Of a stretch of 64,000 nucleotides of DNA, positions 6,884-15,415 are shown piece after piece. A model generated the notes under the pieces. That model saw nothing but the letters and a program-made list of their open reading frames with translations, was not told the DNA's origin and made no database searches. The DNA is taken from assembly GCF_900143185.1 (NCBI RefSeq), contig NZ_FSRQ01000001.1, forward strand, positions 2,046,001 to 2,110,000. The letters run 5' to 3'. A program made the translations under genes and the position numbers. Origin of the DNA: Chryseobacterium scophthalmum (GTDB lineage: Bacteria > Bacteroidota > Bacteroidia > Flavobacteriales > Weeksellaceae). Every line of letters starts with the position of its first letter. Within the stretch, counting starts at the first letter, position 1.

Positions 6884-8413
6884 TTATTTTTTATAAAGAG
6901 TTACTTGAACCAAATTGTCGTTATAAAAAAGTTCAACTACATTATCTTTTATAGACCATTGCTGTGTAGCGTTTGTTTTATCTTTTTGATTTTTTGATGG
7001 TTTACCTAATTTTTTAATTAAAAATTCAGATAACCAAACAAATTTTGATTTATAAAAAGATTTATAATTATCCTCTTTGAACGAATCGGCAATGGCTTCT
7101 TCAATATTATTAAATCTATTATTATTCCGTCCCCATTCAAATTCAATTAATTTAACAGACTTATCGCTAGTTTGATAATAATACATTGTGTTCAATTTCA
7201 ATGACGCGTCTTCTATTTTTCTATAAATTCTTGGAGTTTGAATATCTCTGTCTTTCAACAAATAATGTGTCATCATATGATTTTGAGTCAAATCTGTAGA
7301 TTTTACTTTTAATTCCAAATCATCAATGTCTTTAAGATATAAATTATCAAAATTTTTAAGATAAAATTCAAAAGTTTTCTCAAACCATTCCTCCATAGCT
7401 TTTTCACTCCAAACATTTTCTTTATAAGAGTTCTTAAAGGTTGTGACCATTAAATTATTTTCAGATATTTCAATTATTCCATACTCATTCTGATTGTCGG
7501 TTGCAAATTGAATTGTCTGATATTTATTATTTTGAATTGGATTTCTCCAATCATAATTCCACTGAAAAGGTTTAATCTCTTTTTGAAACTCGTATACAGG
7601 AATTAATTGATGATTTTCAACTAATCCTATTTTAGTTGAAATACTATCAGTGTAAATATTAAATAGTTTTTTGTCTGCAATAAAAGAAGTAGCAAATGAA
7701 AATTTTGGTCTGAAATAATCGTCATTCTTGTATTCATAAATAATTTCAGTGCCTTTTAAAGAACCACTACCTTCCCGAAAATAATGCTCATCAAGAACCG
7801 CATTTTTATAATTGTAAGGTTCTTTACTCAATTCCATTTTTGAAGGATCAGTTATTTTTAGAATTCTTTTACCTTGCGTTACGTAATAAGTATTGTGTAA
7901 TGAATTAACTATTGGTCTTGCCCCTCCTAACTCATACTGATAATTTGTTTTATTATTTTTAAACCAAGTCACACCTCCCCATTCTCCAAAATTTAACGAA
8001 TAAACATTGTAATTATCGTCAGAATAAAATAGATCTTCTCCCTTTTTAGTCTCGATCCATTTTTTATTAATCTCATCAAAATAGAAAGTATCATGGCTCA
8101 TATATGCTGTGGTAAAAATGGAATCATTCTTAACATATAAATCATAATAAAATGTTTGTAATTCTTTAGGTACATTTATTTTAGTTTCAATATTTCCTCC
8201 ATCATCAATAATATAAAAATGATGGGTTGAACCTGAGCTAAACTTATCATTATCTGTGCTAAAATAACAATAGAATTTATCTTTATACTTTAACCAAGGA
8301 GAAGGTCTTCCCGCAATATTTATTTGTATCTCTTGATGATTAACATTGAAAGATTGAGATTGACAGAAATTTGAGAATAAAATAAAAATGATAATTTGAA
8401 GTATATTTTTCAT
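6884..8413 (-). CDS. secreted hypothetical protein inside the Ter operon
   Basis: I do not recognise this 509-residue protein. It has a clear signal peptide (MKNILQIIIFILFSNFCQSQ) and no later membrane helix, so it should be periplasmic or exported. The first half is rich in aromatic residues with repeated short beta-like stretches of the kind seen in propeller proteins (for example KILKIT, FKNNKTNYQYEL), but no repeat unit is firm. It lies 10 bp after the phosphatase gene and 13 bp before the kinase gene, so it is in the operon. The base composition looks more AT-rich than its neighbours. A secreted product between two cytoplasmic signalling enzymes is unusual for this locus. Confidence 0.8.
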   Translation of the reverse strand: MKNILQIIIFILFSNFCQSQSFNVNHQEIQINIAGRPSPWLKYKDKFYCYFSTDNDKFSSGSTHHFYIIDDGGNIETKINVPKELQTFYYDLYVKNDSIFTTAYMSHDTFYFDEINKKWIETKKGEDLFYSDDNYNVYSLNFGEWGGVTWFKNNKTNYQYELGGARPIVNSLHNTYYVTQGKRILKITDPSKMELSKEPYNYKNAVLDEHYFREGSGSLKGTEIIYEYKNDDYFRPKFSFATSFIADKKLFNIYTDSISTKIGLVENHQLIPVYEFQKEIKPFQWNYDWRNPIQNNKYQTIQFATDNQNEYGIIEISENNLMVTTFKNSYKENVWSEKAMEEWFEKTFEFYLKNFDNLYLKDIDDLELKVKSTDLTQNHMMTHYLLKDRDIQTPRIYRKIEDASLKLNTMYYYQTSDKSVKLIEFEWGRNNNRFNNIEEAIADSFKEDNYKSFYKSKFVWLSEFLIKKLGKPSKNQKDKTNATQQWSIKDNVVELFYNDNLVQVTLYKK

Positions 8414-8423
8414 AAAAAAAGTA

Positions 8424-9782
8424 TTAATAAATCACCGCCAAAGTTCTGTCATCATGATTTCCTTTGCTCCAGAAACCCATCCATGAAAGTAATTGTTCAT
8501 CAATACCTTCATCGTTTTGAAAATCTACTTTCGCTTCATCTTCATTTTTTCCATTTAAATCTTCAAAAAAAACTTTCCAGCTTTCGATGTCTTCCAGTTT
8601 ATTTTCGGTGATAAATTTCGGGTCGTAAATTCCATCCGTCATTAAAACCAATTTAGAAAAGTCTTTGGCATGCGTAATTTTGAAACGTGAAGAAATAGTA
8701 TCATCAAAAATTTCATTCATTGTAATAAAACGGGTTCCACCTCCAAATTCGCCAACGTCCATTGTGTTCAGCAATTTAACATCAGAAACATCTTCATTAA
8801 TCAAATTAATTGGACAATCACCCACTCCAAAACTTAAAATAATATATCCAAAATCAAACTTTTTAACCAAAGCAAAAATCAAAGTAGAATGTAAATCTTT
8901 CAACGTGACAAAATGTTCTTCTGCTTTATCTTTTAATGTTTTAAAAGTATCAGAAACTCCTTGGTAAAGAATTTTTATAACATTTTGTTTCGCTTCTGAA
9001 TTCTCATTTTCTAAATTGAAAATTTCATTGAGATGAATATCAAGCTTGGTTAAAACTTCTGTATTTTTAAAATAATCGTTGATTGATTGCGTTGCCAATT
9101 CAGAGCCATATCTCGCCAATTGCGCCGAACCAGCTCCATCGGAAACCGAAATAATATTCCAGGAATTGGGTAATTCATTTACCGCAAAATCATCATCTCT
9201 GAATTTTCCTTCATGTGCATGAGAACGACCTCTTTGCGAAGCCACCACAATTTTTTTATCTGAAAAACTGCCTTTAAACATTGCTTCATCTGCATTGTGA
9301 AAAGGCGCATCTTTATCGGAAGGAATGTTTTTCCACAAATCTTTTGGATCTGCATTCACAAAAAGCTGTGCTTTTTTAAATTCAGAATTTTGTTCGTCTT
9401 GAATATGGAAAAACTCGATCTTCAAATCGTAAGTATCGCTTTCAAAAGGTATTCCTTTAATCTTGTTTTCTTCAAAGCTTAAACCCGCCAATTCCAGACC
9501 GGAAATATCTTTAATTCTGATATTCGGAAACTGCTCCATCGGAAAAATAAATTCATATTTCTTCTTGGAATGTGCGTTGGTAATCGGAAAAAATGCGTCG
9601 GCAAATTCTTCTCTTTCTTTATAAATCATTGCTTCCTGCATAATTTTGTTCTGAGCTTCTATAATCAGCTGTACATGAGTTTGAATTTCCGTTTGAGTCA
9701 ACAGCTTTGAAACTACTTTATCCAATATTTTACGATCATGGATATCGTGATTTTTCAAAATCTGCCTGATTGTATTTTCCAT
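8424..9782 (-). CDS. PP2C-family protein phosphatase (TerY-P triad)
   Basis: This 452-residue protein has an N-terminal region of about 170 residues of unknown fold, followed by a PP2C domain. Seen motifs are RGRSHAHEGKFRDDDFA (the RxxxHxxxxxxxxDD entry with metal-binding aspartates), SVSDGAGSA (the DGxGS core), GVGDCP, LMTDGIYD and GNHDDRTLA (late metal Asp). These are the Mn/Mg ligands of PPM phosphatases, so it should be active. The ATG directly follows the stop of the vWA gene (TAAATGG), indicating translational coupling. It probably removes phosphates placed by the kinase-like protein of the same operon. Confidence 0.9.
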   Translation of the reverse strand: MENTIRQILKNHDIHDRKILDKVVSKLLTQTEIQTHVQLIIEAQNKIMQEAMIYKEREEFADAFFPITNAHSKKKYEFIFPMEQFPNIRIKDISGLELAGLSFEENKIKGIPFESDTYDLKIEFFHIQDEQNSEFKKAQLFVNADPKDLWKNIPSDKDAPFHNADEAMFKGSFSDKKIVVASQRGRSHAHEGKFRDDDFAVNELPNSWNIISVSDGAGSAQLARYGSELATQSINDYFKNTEVLTKLDIHLNEIFNLENENSEAKQNVIKILYQGVSDTFKTLKDKAEEHFVTLKDLHSTLIFALVKKFDFGYIILSFGVGDCPINLINEDVSDVKLLNTMDVGEFGGGTRFITMNEIFDDTISSRFKITHAKDFSKLVLMTDGIYDPKFITENKLEDIESWKVFFEDLNGKNEDEAKVDFQNDEGIDEQLLSWMGFWSKGNHDDRTLAVIY

Positions 9783-10829
9783 TTAGCCTAAAGTTCGGTT
9801 GATGTCAAAACCTTCATTGCTGAATCCGTAATAATCTCCGGTTCCACACCAAGGACATTCATTGTAGCCTTCGCCTTTTAAACAATGAATTCCACCACAC
9901 GAACAGGTCGCTAAAGCAATCGGATTGGCACAATGCGGACAAGAAGGAGCACCGTGAAGTTCTTCTACAGAAATTTTCTGGCTGCTTTTCTGCGCCGAAG
10001 AAAGTCGGTAATACGAAGCATCGTCTATTCTGTACGTTCCTTCCAATCGGTAATATCGGGTTTGCATTCCTGCAATACCGGAGTCGGTAAACGATTTTTT
10101 ATATTTAATTAAATACGATTTTTTTGTGTCTGAACATTTTCCATTCAACACTACAAAATTATTATCTGGAAATCTTTGTTGAGCTTCAGTATCAACTTTT
10201 TCTAAAATACTGTGATCGATTTTAGATAAATTAATTCCTTCTTTATTCGCTTCCATCACACTCTGGCTTGTCGTTTTAATAGAATCTGTCACCCATTTGA
10301 AAAACTCTTTGTAAGAATTTTCAGAATTGTTATTAAATAATAAAACGTTATCTGAAAGCGAGCCTAATAATTTATGATTGGTGTTATCACCGATGGATAT
10401 TGCAATCGTGTTTGATTTTCCGTGATAGTTTCTATTCCATTTTTCGATGGCGATTTGCGCGTCATCAGTAGGAACTCCGTCTGTAAAAAGAAAAACAAGA
10501 GGTTTCCAGTCGCCTTTTCTATCGTAAGTGGTTTTTACAATATCTTTGTCGATACAGTCCATTACTTTAAAGAGACCTTTTGCCAAAGAAGTTCCGCTTC
10601 CTACAGGAATTTTTGGCGGATAAAAAGAAATAATATCCTGCAACGGTGTAATTACTTCTGCTTCACCTGCAAAACCAACAACGGAAATCCAGACTGTTTC
10701 TAATGAATACGGATCTTTTTTCAATTCTCTTACAATGGTTGAAATACCTTCCTGAACCTGATCAATCGGTTCACCAATCATCGATTCGGAAATATCTACC
10801 AAAAAATAAATGGGAAGTCTTCTCATCAT
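9783..10829 (-). CDS. TerY-like vWA domain protein with C-terminal zinc ribbon
   Basis: This 348-residue cytoplasmic protein begins with a von Willebrand A domain. The metal-ion-dependent adhesion site is complete: DISES (DxSxS) at about residues 12-16, a threonine in GSGTSL and FTDGVPTD further on. The C-terminal 60 residues hold a double zinc ribbon (CPHC, CSC, HC, CPWC). TerY-type proteins act as scaffolds that join the phosphatase and kinase of the triad. It is coupled to the PP2C gene with no gap. There is a 173-bp gap holding a large inverted repeat before it. Confidence 0.88.
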   Translation of the reverse strand: MMRRLPIYFLVDISESMIGEPIDQVQEGISTIVRELKKDPYSLETVWISVVGFAGEAEVITPLQDIISFYPPKIPVGSGTSLAKGLFKVMDCIDKDIVKTTYDRKGDWKPLVFLFTDGVPTDDAQIAIEKWNRNYHGKSNTIAISIGDNTNHKLLGSLSDNVLLFNNNSENSYKEFFKWVTDSIKTTSQSVMEANKEGINLSKIDHSILEKVDTEAQQRFPDNNFVVLNGKCSDTKKSYLIKYKKSFTDSGIAGMQTRYYRLEGTYRIDDASYYRLSSAQKSSQKISVEELHGAPSCPHCANPIALATCSCGGIHCLKGEGYNECPWCGTGDYYGFSNEGFDINRTLG

Positions 10830-10853
10830 TTTTAATTTTAGAAGATTTTAAAT

Positions 10854-10984
10854 TTAACCATTAAGCTTTTATTAAGGATTTAAGAATATTAAGTTTTAGC
10901 TTCGCTCTTAGCAACTTGCTTTTAAAAAATCTATTTGATTTTTCTTAATTAAACTTAATTTCTTAAATCATCTTAATGGTTTAA
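10854..10984. repeat. long imperfect inverted repeat between the vWA genes
   Basis: The outer arms TTAACCATTAAG and CTTAATGGTTTAA pair, then GATTTAAGAA..ATTAAGTTT pairs with AAACTTAATTTCTTAAATC, with a roughly 11-bp insertion on the left. The arms total over 30 bp around a 50-bp centre. It looks like a mobile or dispersed intergenic hairpin element that has landed in the operon. Confidence 0.6.
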
Positions 10985-11002
10985 TCTTTTTTTAAACAAT
11001 TT

Positions 11003-11641
11003 TTAAATAATAATATTCAGTTCTGATGGTGGTGGCGGAAGACTGATACTTTCTCCTGTTCCCTGAGATTTCCCACCCATCGTGATGGATGAACTTACCC
11101 ATTTGAAAAATGAAGATAAGGTTGCAGCATCGGTTGTATCGAGTTTTACGACATTATCGGTCAATTCTTTCAGGAAACTTTCATCAGCTTTTGGACCTGC
11201 AGCACATCCAACAATCACTCCAAAATCCATATTTTTAATTACAGGGATCATTTGTCTGTATTTTTGAATATCTGAAGGTTTTCCGTCGGTAAAAATAAAA
11301 AGAAGCGGTTTCCAGTCACCTTTTACTTCTGTTGAACCTTTTATTAAATCCACCTGAAGCAGTGCAGAAACCAGCTCCAAAGCAGCTCCTGTATGAGTAG
11401 GACCACTATCCGGACAGGTAATTTCCATCGGATGAAAACTTGCCAGATCAACCATCGGAATAATATTTTTCACTTCACGATCGAAAGTTGTGACACTTAA
11501 ATACAATGTATCCATCGCTTGCGGATCTGAACGAAGCGCACTTATTAATCCGTTGAAACCATTGTTCAGCGCCTGAATGGGTTCACCATTCATCGAGCCG
11601 GAAGTATCCAGCAGAAAATACGCTAATAATCTTCTGTTCAT
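11003..11641 (-). CDS. TerY-like vWA domain protein
   Basis: This 212-residue protein is a single vWA domain with an intact metal site: DTSGSM (residues 12-17), a threonine in GPTHTG and FTDGKPSD. It is paralogous to the next gene but lacks the zinc ribbon; instead it ends in a short proline-rich tail (LPPPPSE). The pattern matches stand-alone TerY proteins found beside TerD genes. It lies in the minus-strand Ter operon between TerD and the triad, although the gaps on both sides (116 and 173 bp) hold inverted repeats, so it may have its own transcript end or processing site. Confidence 0.88.
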   Translation of the reverse strand: MNRRLLAYFLLDTSGSMNGEPIQALNNGFNGLISALRSDPQAMDTLYLSVTTFDREVKNIIPMVDLASFHPMEITCPDSGPTHTGAALELVSALLQVDLIKGSTEVKGDWKPLLFIFTDGKPSDIQKYRQMIPVIKNMDFGVIVGCAAGPKADESFLKELTDNVVKLDTTDAATLSSFFKWVSSSITMGGKSQGTGESISLPPPPSELNIII

Positions 11642-11686
11642 TTTGCGACAGTATTATTTGAAAGATTTAATTAAAAATTTTAAAAT

Positions 11687-11733
11687 CCATCAAAATTAAA
11701 ATCCAAATCATCTAAGGAGATTAATTTTGATGG
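11687..11733. repeat. 13-bp inverted repeat after terD
   Basis: CCATCAAAATTAA and TTAATTTTGATGG are perfect complements around a 21-bp centre containing AAGGAGA. It could be a weak terminator or an RNA stability hairpin between the TerD and vWA genes. Confidence 0.55.
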
Positions 11734-11757
11734 AATTATTATTTTATAAAAATTTGA

Positions 11758-12423
11758 TTAGTAAGAATAATTTTTAAGAATATCTACAAAACTATCGGTA
11801 TGGTTGGGTTCTCCTAAAGCACGGAATTTCCAGTCACCATTATGTCTGTAAGCTTCCGCAAAAACCATAGAACACATTCCGTTCATGCTTGCATCGCCAG
11901 AAAGACTGTATTTTGTAATTTCTTTTCCTCTTGCATCAACCGCACGGATAAATGCATTATCGATCATCCCGAAATGTTGATTATTTTTTCTACCCATGTA
12001 AATCGTTACCACAAAAATAATTTTCTGATAACGCTCATCAAGCTGTTCTAATTTTACAATGATTTGCTCATCATCACCATCTCCGGCTCCGGTTCTGTTA
12101 TCTCCGGTTAACCAAATATGTCCGCTTGGATGCTGCATTGAGTTGAAGTAAATAACGTCTCCCTGATAAAGCCCCATTTGTCTTCCGTCATTGGTCTGAA
12201 CGGTTCTTCCTAAGTTGGCAACTTTTCCGTTTCCATCAAGAAGAAATGCAACAGCATCTAAATCATACTCTGCTTCTTTGCTGAACATTTTTCCGAAGAA
12301 ACCTCCCTGTTTACGAACATCCCATCCTAAACCGATGGTTACCTGAGACAGATCATAAACACTTTCTCCACGGTCGTTTTTTCTTAAATCAATAGTTTGA
12401 CCTTTCTGTAAATTAATTGCCAT
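11758..12423 (-). CDS. TerD-family protein with extended loop
   Basis: This 221-residue protein starts MAINLQKGQ, the TerD signature, followed by TIGLGWD. The calcium-binding core is visible as YDLDAVAFLLD and GDGDDEQIIVKL. About 15 residues (VRKQGGFFGKMFSKEAE) are inserted after GWD compared with the 191-residue paralogue next to it. TerD-domain proteins bind calcium and act in tellurite, phage and oxidative or metal stress responses; they are cytoplasmic or membrane-associated. It lies 39 bp after the upstream terD gene. The duplication is ancient, since the two differ widely. Confidence 0.92.
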   Translation of the reverse strand: MAINLQKGQTIDLRKNDRGESVYDLSQVTIGLGWDVRKQGGFFGKMFSKEAEYDLDAVAFLLDGNGKVANLGRTVQTNDGRQMGLYQGDVIYFNSMQHPSGHIWLTGDNRTGAGDGDDEQIIVKLEQLDERYQKIIFVVTIYMGRKNNQHFGMIDNAFIRAVDARGKEITKYSLSGDASMNGMCSMVFAEAYRHNGDWKFRALGEPNHTDSFVDILKNYSY

Positions 12424-12462
12424 TTTTAATATCTTTTTTGTGTTGTTTTAAATTTTATTTTT

Positions 12463-13038
12463 TTATTTGATGATTTGACCTTTATAATATTTCTCTAAAA
12501 AGAAACCAAGATCTGCTCTGTAACCAATACCTGAAGCTTCAAATTTCCAGCTTCCGTTTCTTTTGTAAAGACGTCCGAATTCTACACCTGTTTCAATAGA
12601 AAAATCTTCATCCAGTTCGTATTTTGCAATTTCCTGATGACTGTGATTATCTACAACTCTGATGTAAGAATTTCTTACCATTCCAAAGTTTTGTTTTCTT
12701 CTTTCAAAGTCTTCAATTGTTACCACAAACAGAATTTCTTCCACTCTTGGATCTACTTTTTCAAGATCGATAACAATTGCTTCATCATCGTCTCCATCGC
12801 TGCTTTTTCCATCGGGATCATCGCCTGTATGTTGTAAAGCTCCGTCTGGAGAATTTAGGTTATTATAAAAAACAAAATACTCGTCACCAACAAGTTTTCT
12901 GTCTGAATCAATCATAATTGCTGAAGCATCTAAATCGAATGCATGACCGGTACCTTCATTTGGATCCCATCCTAATCCGATTGTCATTTTTGTAAGTCCT
13001 AATTCTATTTTTTGACCTTTCTGTAAATTAATTGCCAT
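12463..13038 (-). CDS. terD: TerD-family protein
   Basis: This 191-residue protein is an ordinary-length TerD. It has the MAINLQKGQ start, MTIGLGWD, FDLDASAIMID and the acidic calcium-binding loop DDPDGKSSDGDDDEAIVIDL, followed by FVVTI and RNSYIRVVD. It is the first gene of the minus-strand Ter cluster, so the operon promoter should lie in the region 13039-13150; I see only a near-match to the -7 box there. The assignment to TerD rather than TerE or TerZ is by general similarity and is not certain at the symbol level. Confidence 0.88.
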   Translation of the reverse strand: MAINLQKGQKIELGLTKMTIGLGWDPNEGTGHAFDLDASAIMIDSDRKLVGDEYFVFYNNLNSPDGALQHTGDDPDGKSSDGDDDEAIVIDLEKVDPRVEEILFVVTIEDFERRKQNFGMVRNSYIRVVDNHSHQEIAKYELDEDFSIETGVEFGRLYKRNGSWKFEASGIGYRADLGFFLEKYYKGQIIK

Positions 13039-13156
13039 AATCTATAAATATAATTTTTCCCTTAAGATAGATTTGATTTTTGAATTAACCAAATTAATGA
13101 TAAAAAGTCATACAGTTTTAAAGTTTTTTTAATATTTGAAAAAAAATTTAAGCAAA

Positions 13157-13187
13157 AAAATCCTGCTTCAAATGAAACAGGATTTCT
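13157..13187 (-). terminator. intrinsic terminator downstream of the flippase-like gene
   Basis: Read on the minus strand, AAATCCTG pairs with CAGGATTT with an inner TTC/GAA extension, followed by TTTTTTT. It lies 20 bp after the stop at 13208. Confidence 0.8.
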
Positions 13188-13207
13188 ATATTTTAAAATG
13201 AATAAGA

Positions 13208-14275
13208 TTATTCTTCTATTATATTATTACGTGCTTTTGCCAACATCGGAATAGAAATTAATCCCATCACCAACATAACGACAATTTGTAACGGAAGCGA
13301 GATAAATGAATACGTCAAACCCATTTCGCCACCAAACTCAGCACTTTTGCCCATCGCTAGGAATAATGCCATAAAACCGTACTTCATTGCCAAATTAAAA
13401 GCTCCAATTCCGCCACTTGCAGGAATTATCATTCCCAAAGTTCCTACAACAATGATGAAAAATCCGTCAGCAAAAGTAAAATCTGAAGTTTCGGGTAATG
13501 CAAAACATACCAAATACGCTGCAAAGTAATAAGAAACCCAAATTCCTAATGTATATATAATGAACTTTCCTTTTTCTTTCAGTTTGAAAATCGAGGTAAG
13601 ACCTTGTAAAATTCCTTTTCCAAAATTGATTAGAGCCTCTTTTTTATATTTATAAAAAATAATAAGTGCTGTTAGAATCAAAACTAAAATAGCTATTTTC
13701 AAATAGAAATAAAAAGAATCAAAATCTTCAACACCTAATTTCATCATCATTCTTTCGAAAAAATTAGGTACAAAAACTTCTTTTTTATCTTTCTGTTCCA
13801 TTACAAAATCGTAGAAAGATACAATTGCTTTAAATTTAAAAATCGCAGTTAAAAGCAAGAATCCAAACATACAAATCAAATCCACTACTCTTTCCAGAAT
13901 AATTGTTCCAAAAGATTTATCTACAGGAACTTTTTCAACTCCATATAAAGCTGTTGCTCTTGCCACTTCACCACTTCTCGGAATCGTCAAATTCATCAAA
14001 TAACCAAAAGACAGAGACCAAAGCGCGTTTGAGCTTGAGATTTTATGTCCCATCGGTTCCAACAATAAATTCCAGCGAATTGCTCTGAACCAATAAGCTA
14101 AAAGTGCAAATACAGCAGCAAAAGCGACCCAAAGGTAATTGGCTTTCGCTAAAGATTTCTGAATGACTTTAAAGTCTAATCCTCTCAACGCTAACCACAA
14201 AAAAAAGCCTGCAAAAGCAAGCGAAATTACTATGGTTAAAAAAGATTTTAAAGTTTTATTAGATTTTTTCTCCAT
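13208..14275 (-). CDS. lysylphosphatidylglycerol synthase-like membrane protein (UPF0104 / flippase-like)
   Basis: This 355-residue protein has about eight membrane helices and the pattern of the UPF0104/AglD-like family, the transmembrane part of MprF without a synthase domain. Typical motifs are WLALRG near the N-terminus, YWFRAIRWNLLLEP, GYLMNLTIPRSGEVARA and TIILERVVDLICM, then GMIIPASGGIGAFNLA near the end. Family members are thought to move lipids across the inner membrane; the substrate here is unknown. It starts 3 bp after the panD stop, so the two are in one operon. Confidence 0.88.
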   Translation of the reverse strand: MEKKSNKTLKSFLTIVISLAFAGFFLWLALRGLDFKVIQKSLAKANYLWVAFAAVFALLAYWFRAIRWNLLLEPMGHKISSSNALWSLSFGYLMNLTIPRSGEVARATALYGVEKVPVDKSFGTIILERVVDLICMFGFLLLTAIFKFKAIVSFYDFVMEQKDKKEVFVPNFFERMMMKLGVEDFDSFYFYLKIAILVLILTALIIFYKYKKEALINFGKGILQGLTSIFKLKEKGKFIIYTLGIWVSYYFAAYLVCFALPETSDFTFADGFFIIVVGTLGMIIPASGGIGAFNLAMKYGFMALFLAMGKSAEFGGEMGLTYSFISLPLQIVVMLVMGLISIPMLAKARNNIIEE

Positions 14276-14278
14276 ATA

Positions 14279-14629
14279 TTAGGTAAGAAGATTGGTTTTT
14301 TCGTCCGGGAAAACGATTTTCGGCTGAAACTCCTGAGCTTCTTCTGGTGTCATCTGTGCATAAGCAATAATGATGATGATGTCATCACGTTGTACTTTTC
14401 TTGCAGCAGGACCGTTCAGACATACTTCGCCAGATTTTCTTTTTCCTTTGATTACGTACGTATCAAAACGTTCTCCGTTGTTGACATTGACGATATAAAC
14501 TCTTTCTCCCACTACCAAACCTGCAGCTTCGATAAGATCTTCGTCAATGGTAATACTTCCAATATAATTAAGGTCTGAAGCCGTAACTCTTACCCTGTGA
14601 ATTTTAGATTTGAATACTTCTATTAACAT
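14279..14629 (-). CDS. panD: aspartate 1-decarboxylase
   Basis: This 116-residue protein converts aspartate to beta-alanine for pantothenate and coenzyme A synthesis. Its length matches the family. The self-cleavage site Gly-Ser is at residues 24-25 in YIGSITID, which generates the pyruvoyl cofactor. [19 protein letters not shown] is the usual later block. It is the first gene of a two-gene operon with the flippase-like protein, an association without obvious metabolic meaning. The promoter box ends 4 nt before the ATG. Confidence 0.97.
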   Translation of the reverse strand: MLIEVFKSKIHRVRVTASDLNYIGSITIDEDLIEAAGLVVGERVYIVNVNNGERFDTYVIKGKRKSGEVCLNGPAARKVQRDDIIIIIAYAQMTPEEAQEFQPKIVFPDEKTNLLT

Positions 14630-14633
14630 GGTG

Positions 14634-14641
14634 CAAATTTA
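14634..14641 (-). promoter_or_regulatory. -7 box of panD
   Basis: TAAATTTG on the minus strand, 4 nt before the panD ATG (14629). The mRNA would be essentially leaderless. Confidence 0.6.
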
Positions 14642-15028
14642 TTAATAATATTTAATAAAATCGGTTTAAAATGAAAATTACAACTATCATAAATTGAGGC
14701 AATTATTTTTATTCAAACTAAAATATCAACACTTATTTTATAAACTTAACAATCATATCAGCAAAAAAATCAATACTTGATATTAAATTAGGAATTTAAT
14801 AAATTAAAAAATAAATAATATAAATATAGCAAAGTCAATGTACATAAGTAGTTGGCACGATTTTAGTACCTCGAAACGTAGATTTTTCGCAAAAACCCAA
14901 ATTGTCAAATTTTGATTGATTTTAAGAAATTGTAAAAAAAATCAATAAGTTTTTACAAAAAATTTGCACAATTTGAAAATTGTTTTAAATTTGCTTTTAT
15001 AACTAACTAACTTTTAATATTAAAAATT
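14642..15028. other. 387-bp gene-free region upstream of HU
   Basis: Very AT-rich divergent region between panD and the HU gene. Apart from the two promoters I see no open frame, repeat or RNA structure in it. Its length suggests binding sites for global control of HU. Confidence 0.5.
14963..14993 (+). promoter_or_regulatory. promoter of the HU gene
   Basis: TTTG at 14963-14966 and TAAATTTG at 14986-14993 are separated by 19 bp, a good match to the Bacteroidota -33/-7 promoter. The start codon is 35 bp further on. Confidence 0.65.
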
Positions 15029-15337
15029 ATGAACAAGTCTGAATTAATCGACGCAATCGCAAAAGACGCAGGTATCACTAAAGTTGCTGCAAAAGCTGCA
15101 TTAGAATCATTTATTTCTAATGTAACTACTACACTAAAGACAAAAGAAGGAAAAGTTTCTTTAGTAGGTTTCGGTACTTTCTCAGTATCTGAAAGAGCAG
15201 CAAGACAAGGTATTAACCCTGCAACTAAAAAACCTATTAACATCGAAGCAAAAACAGTTGCTAAATTTAAGGCTGGTGCAGATTTATCTGCTGCTGTTGC
15301 TACAGCAAATGTTCCTGCTGGTAAAAAGAAAAAATAA
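15029..15337 (+). CDS. hup: HU family DNA-binding protein
   Basis: This 102-residue nucleoid protein has the whole HU fold: MNKSELIDAIAKDAGITK, then VSLVGFGTFSV and RQGINPATKKPINI, the arm that intercalates in the minor groove, ending in KFKAGADL. A 14-residue extension ending in GKKKK is longer than in E. coli HU and should add non-specific DNA binding. The gene is monocistronic, with its own promoter and terminator. Confidence 0.95.
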   Translation: MNKSELIDAIAKDAGITKVAAKAALESFISNVTTTLKTKEGKVSLVGFGTFSVSERAARQGINPATKKPINIEAKTVAKFKAGADLSAAVATANVPAGKKKK

Positions 15338-15357
15338 TCTTCTGATTATAAAAAAAG

Positions 15358-15388
15358 AAAACCTCATCATCTGATGGGGTTTTTTTAT
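15358..15388 (+). terminator. intrinsic terminator of the HU gene
   Basis: AAACCTCATC pairs with GATGGGGTTT (one G-U) around an ATCT loop, followed by T7. Confidence 0.85.
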
Positions 15389-15415
15389 TGCTAAATTAGG
15401 TTGTTCTCTTAAAAA

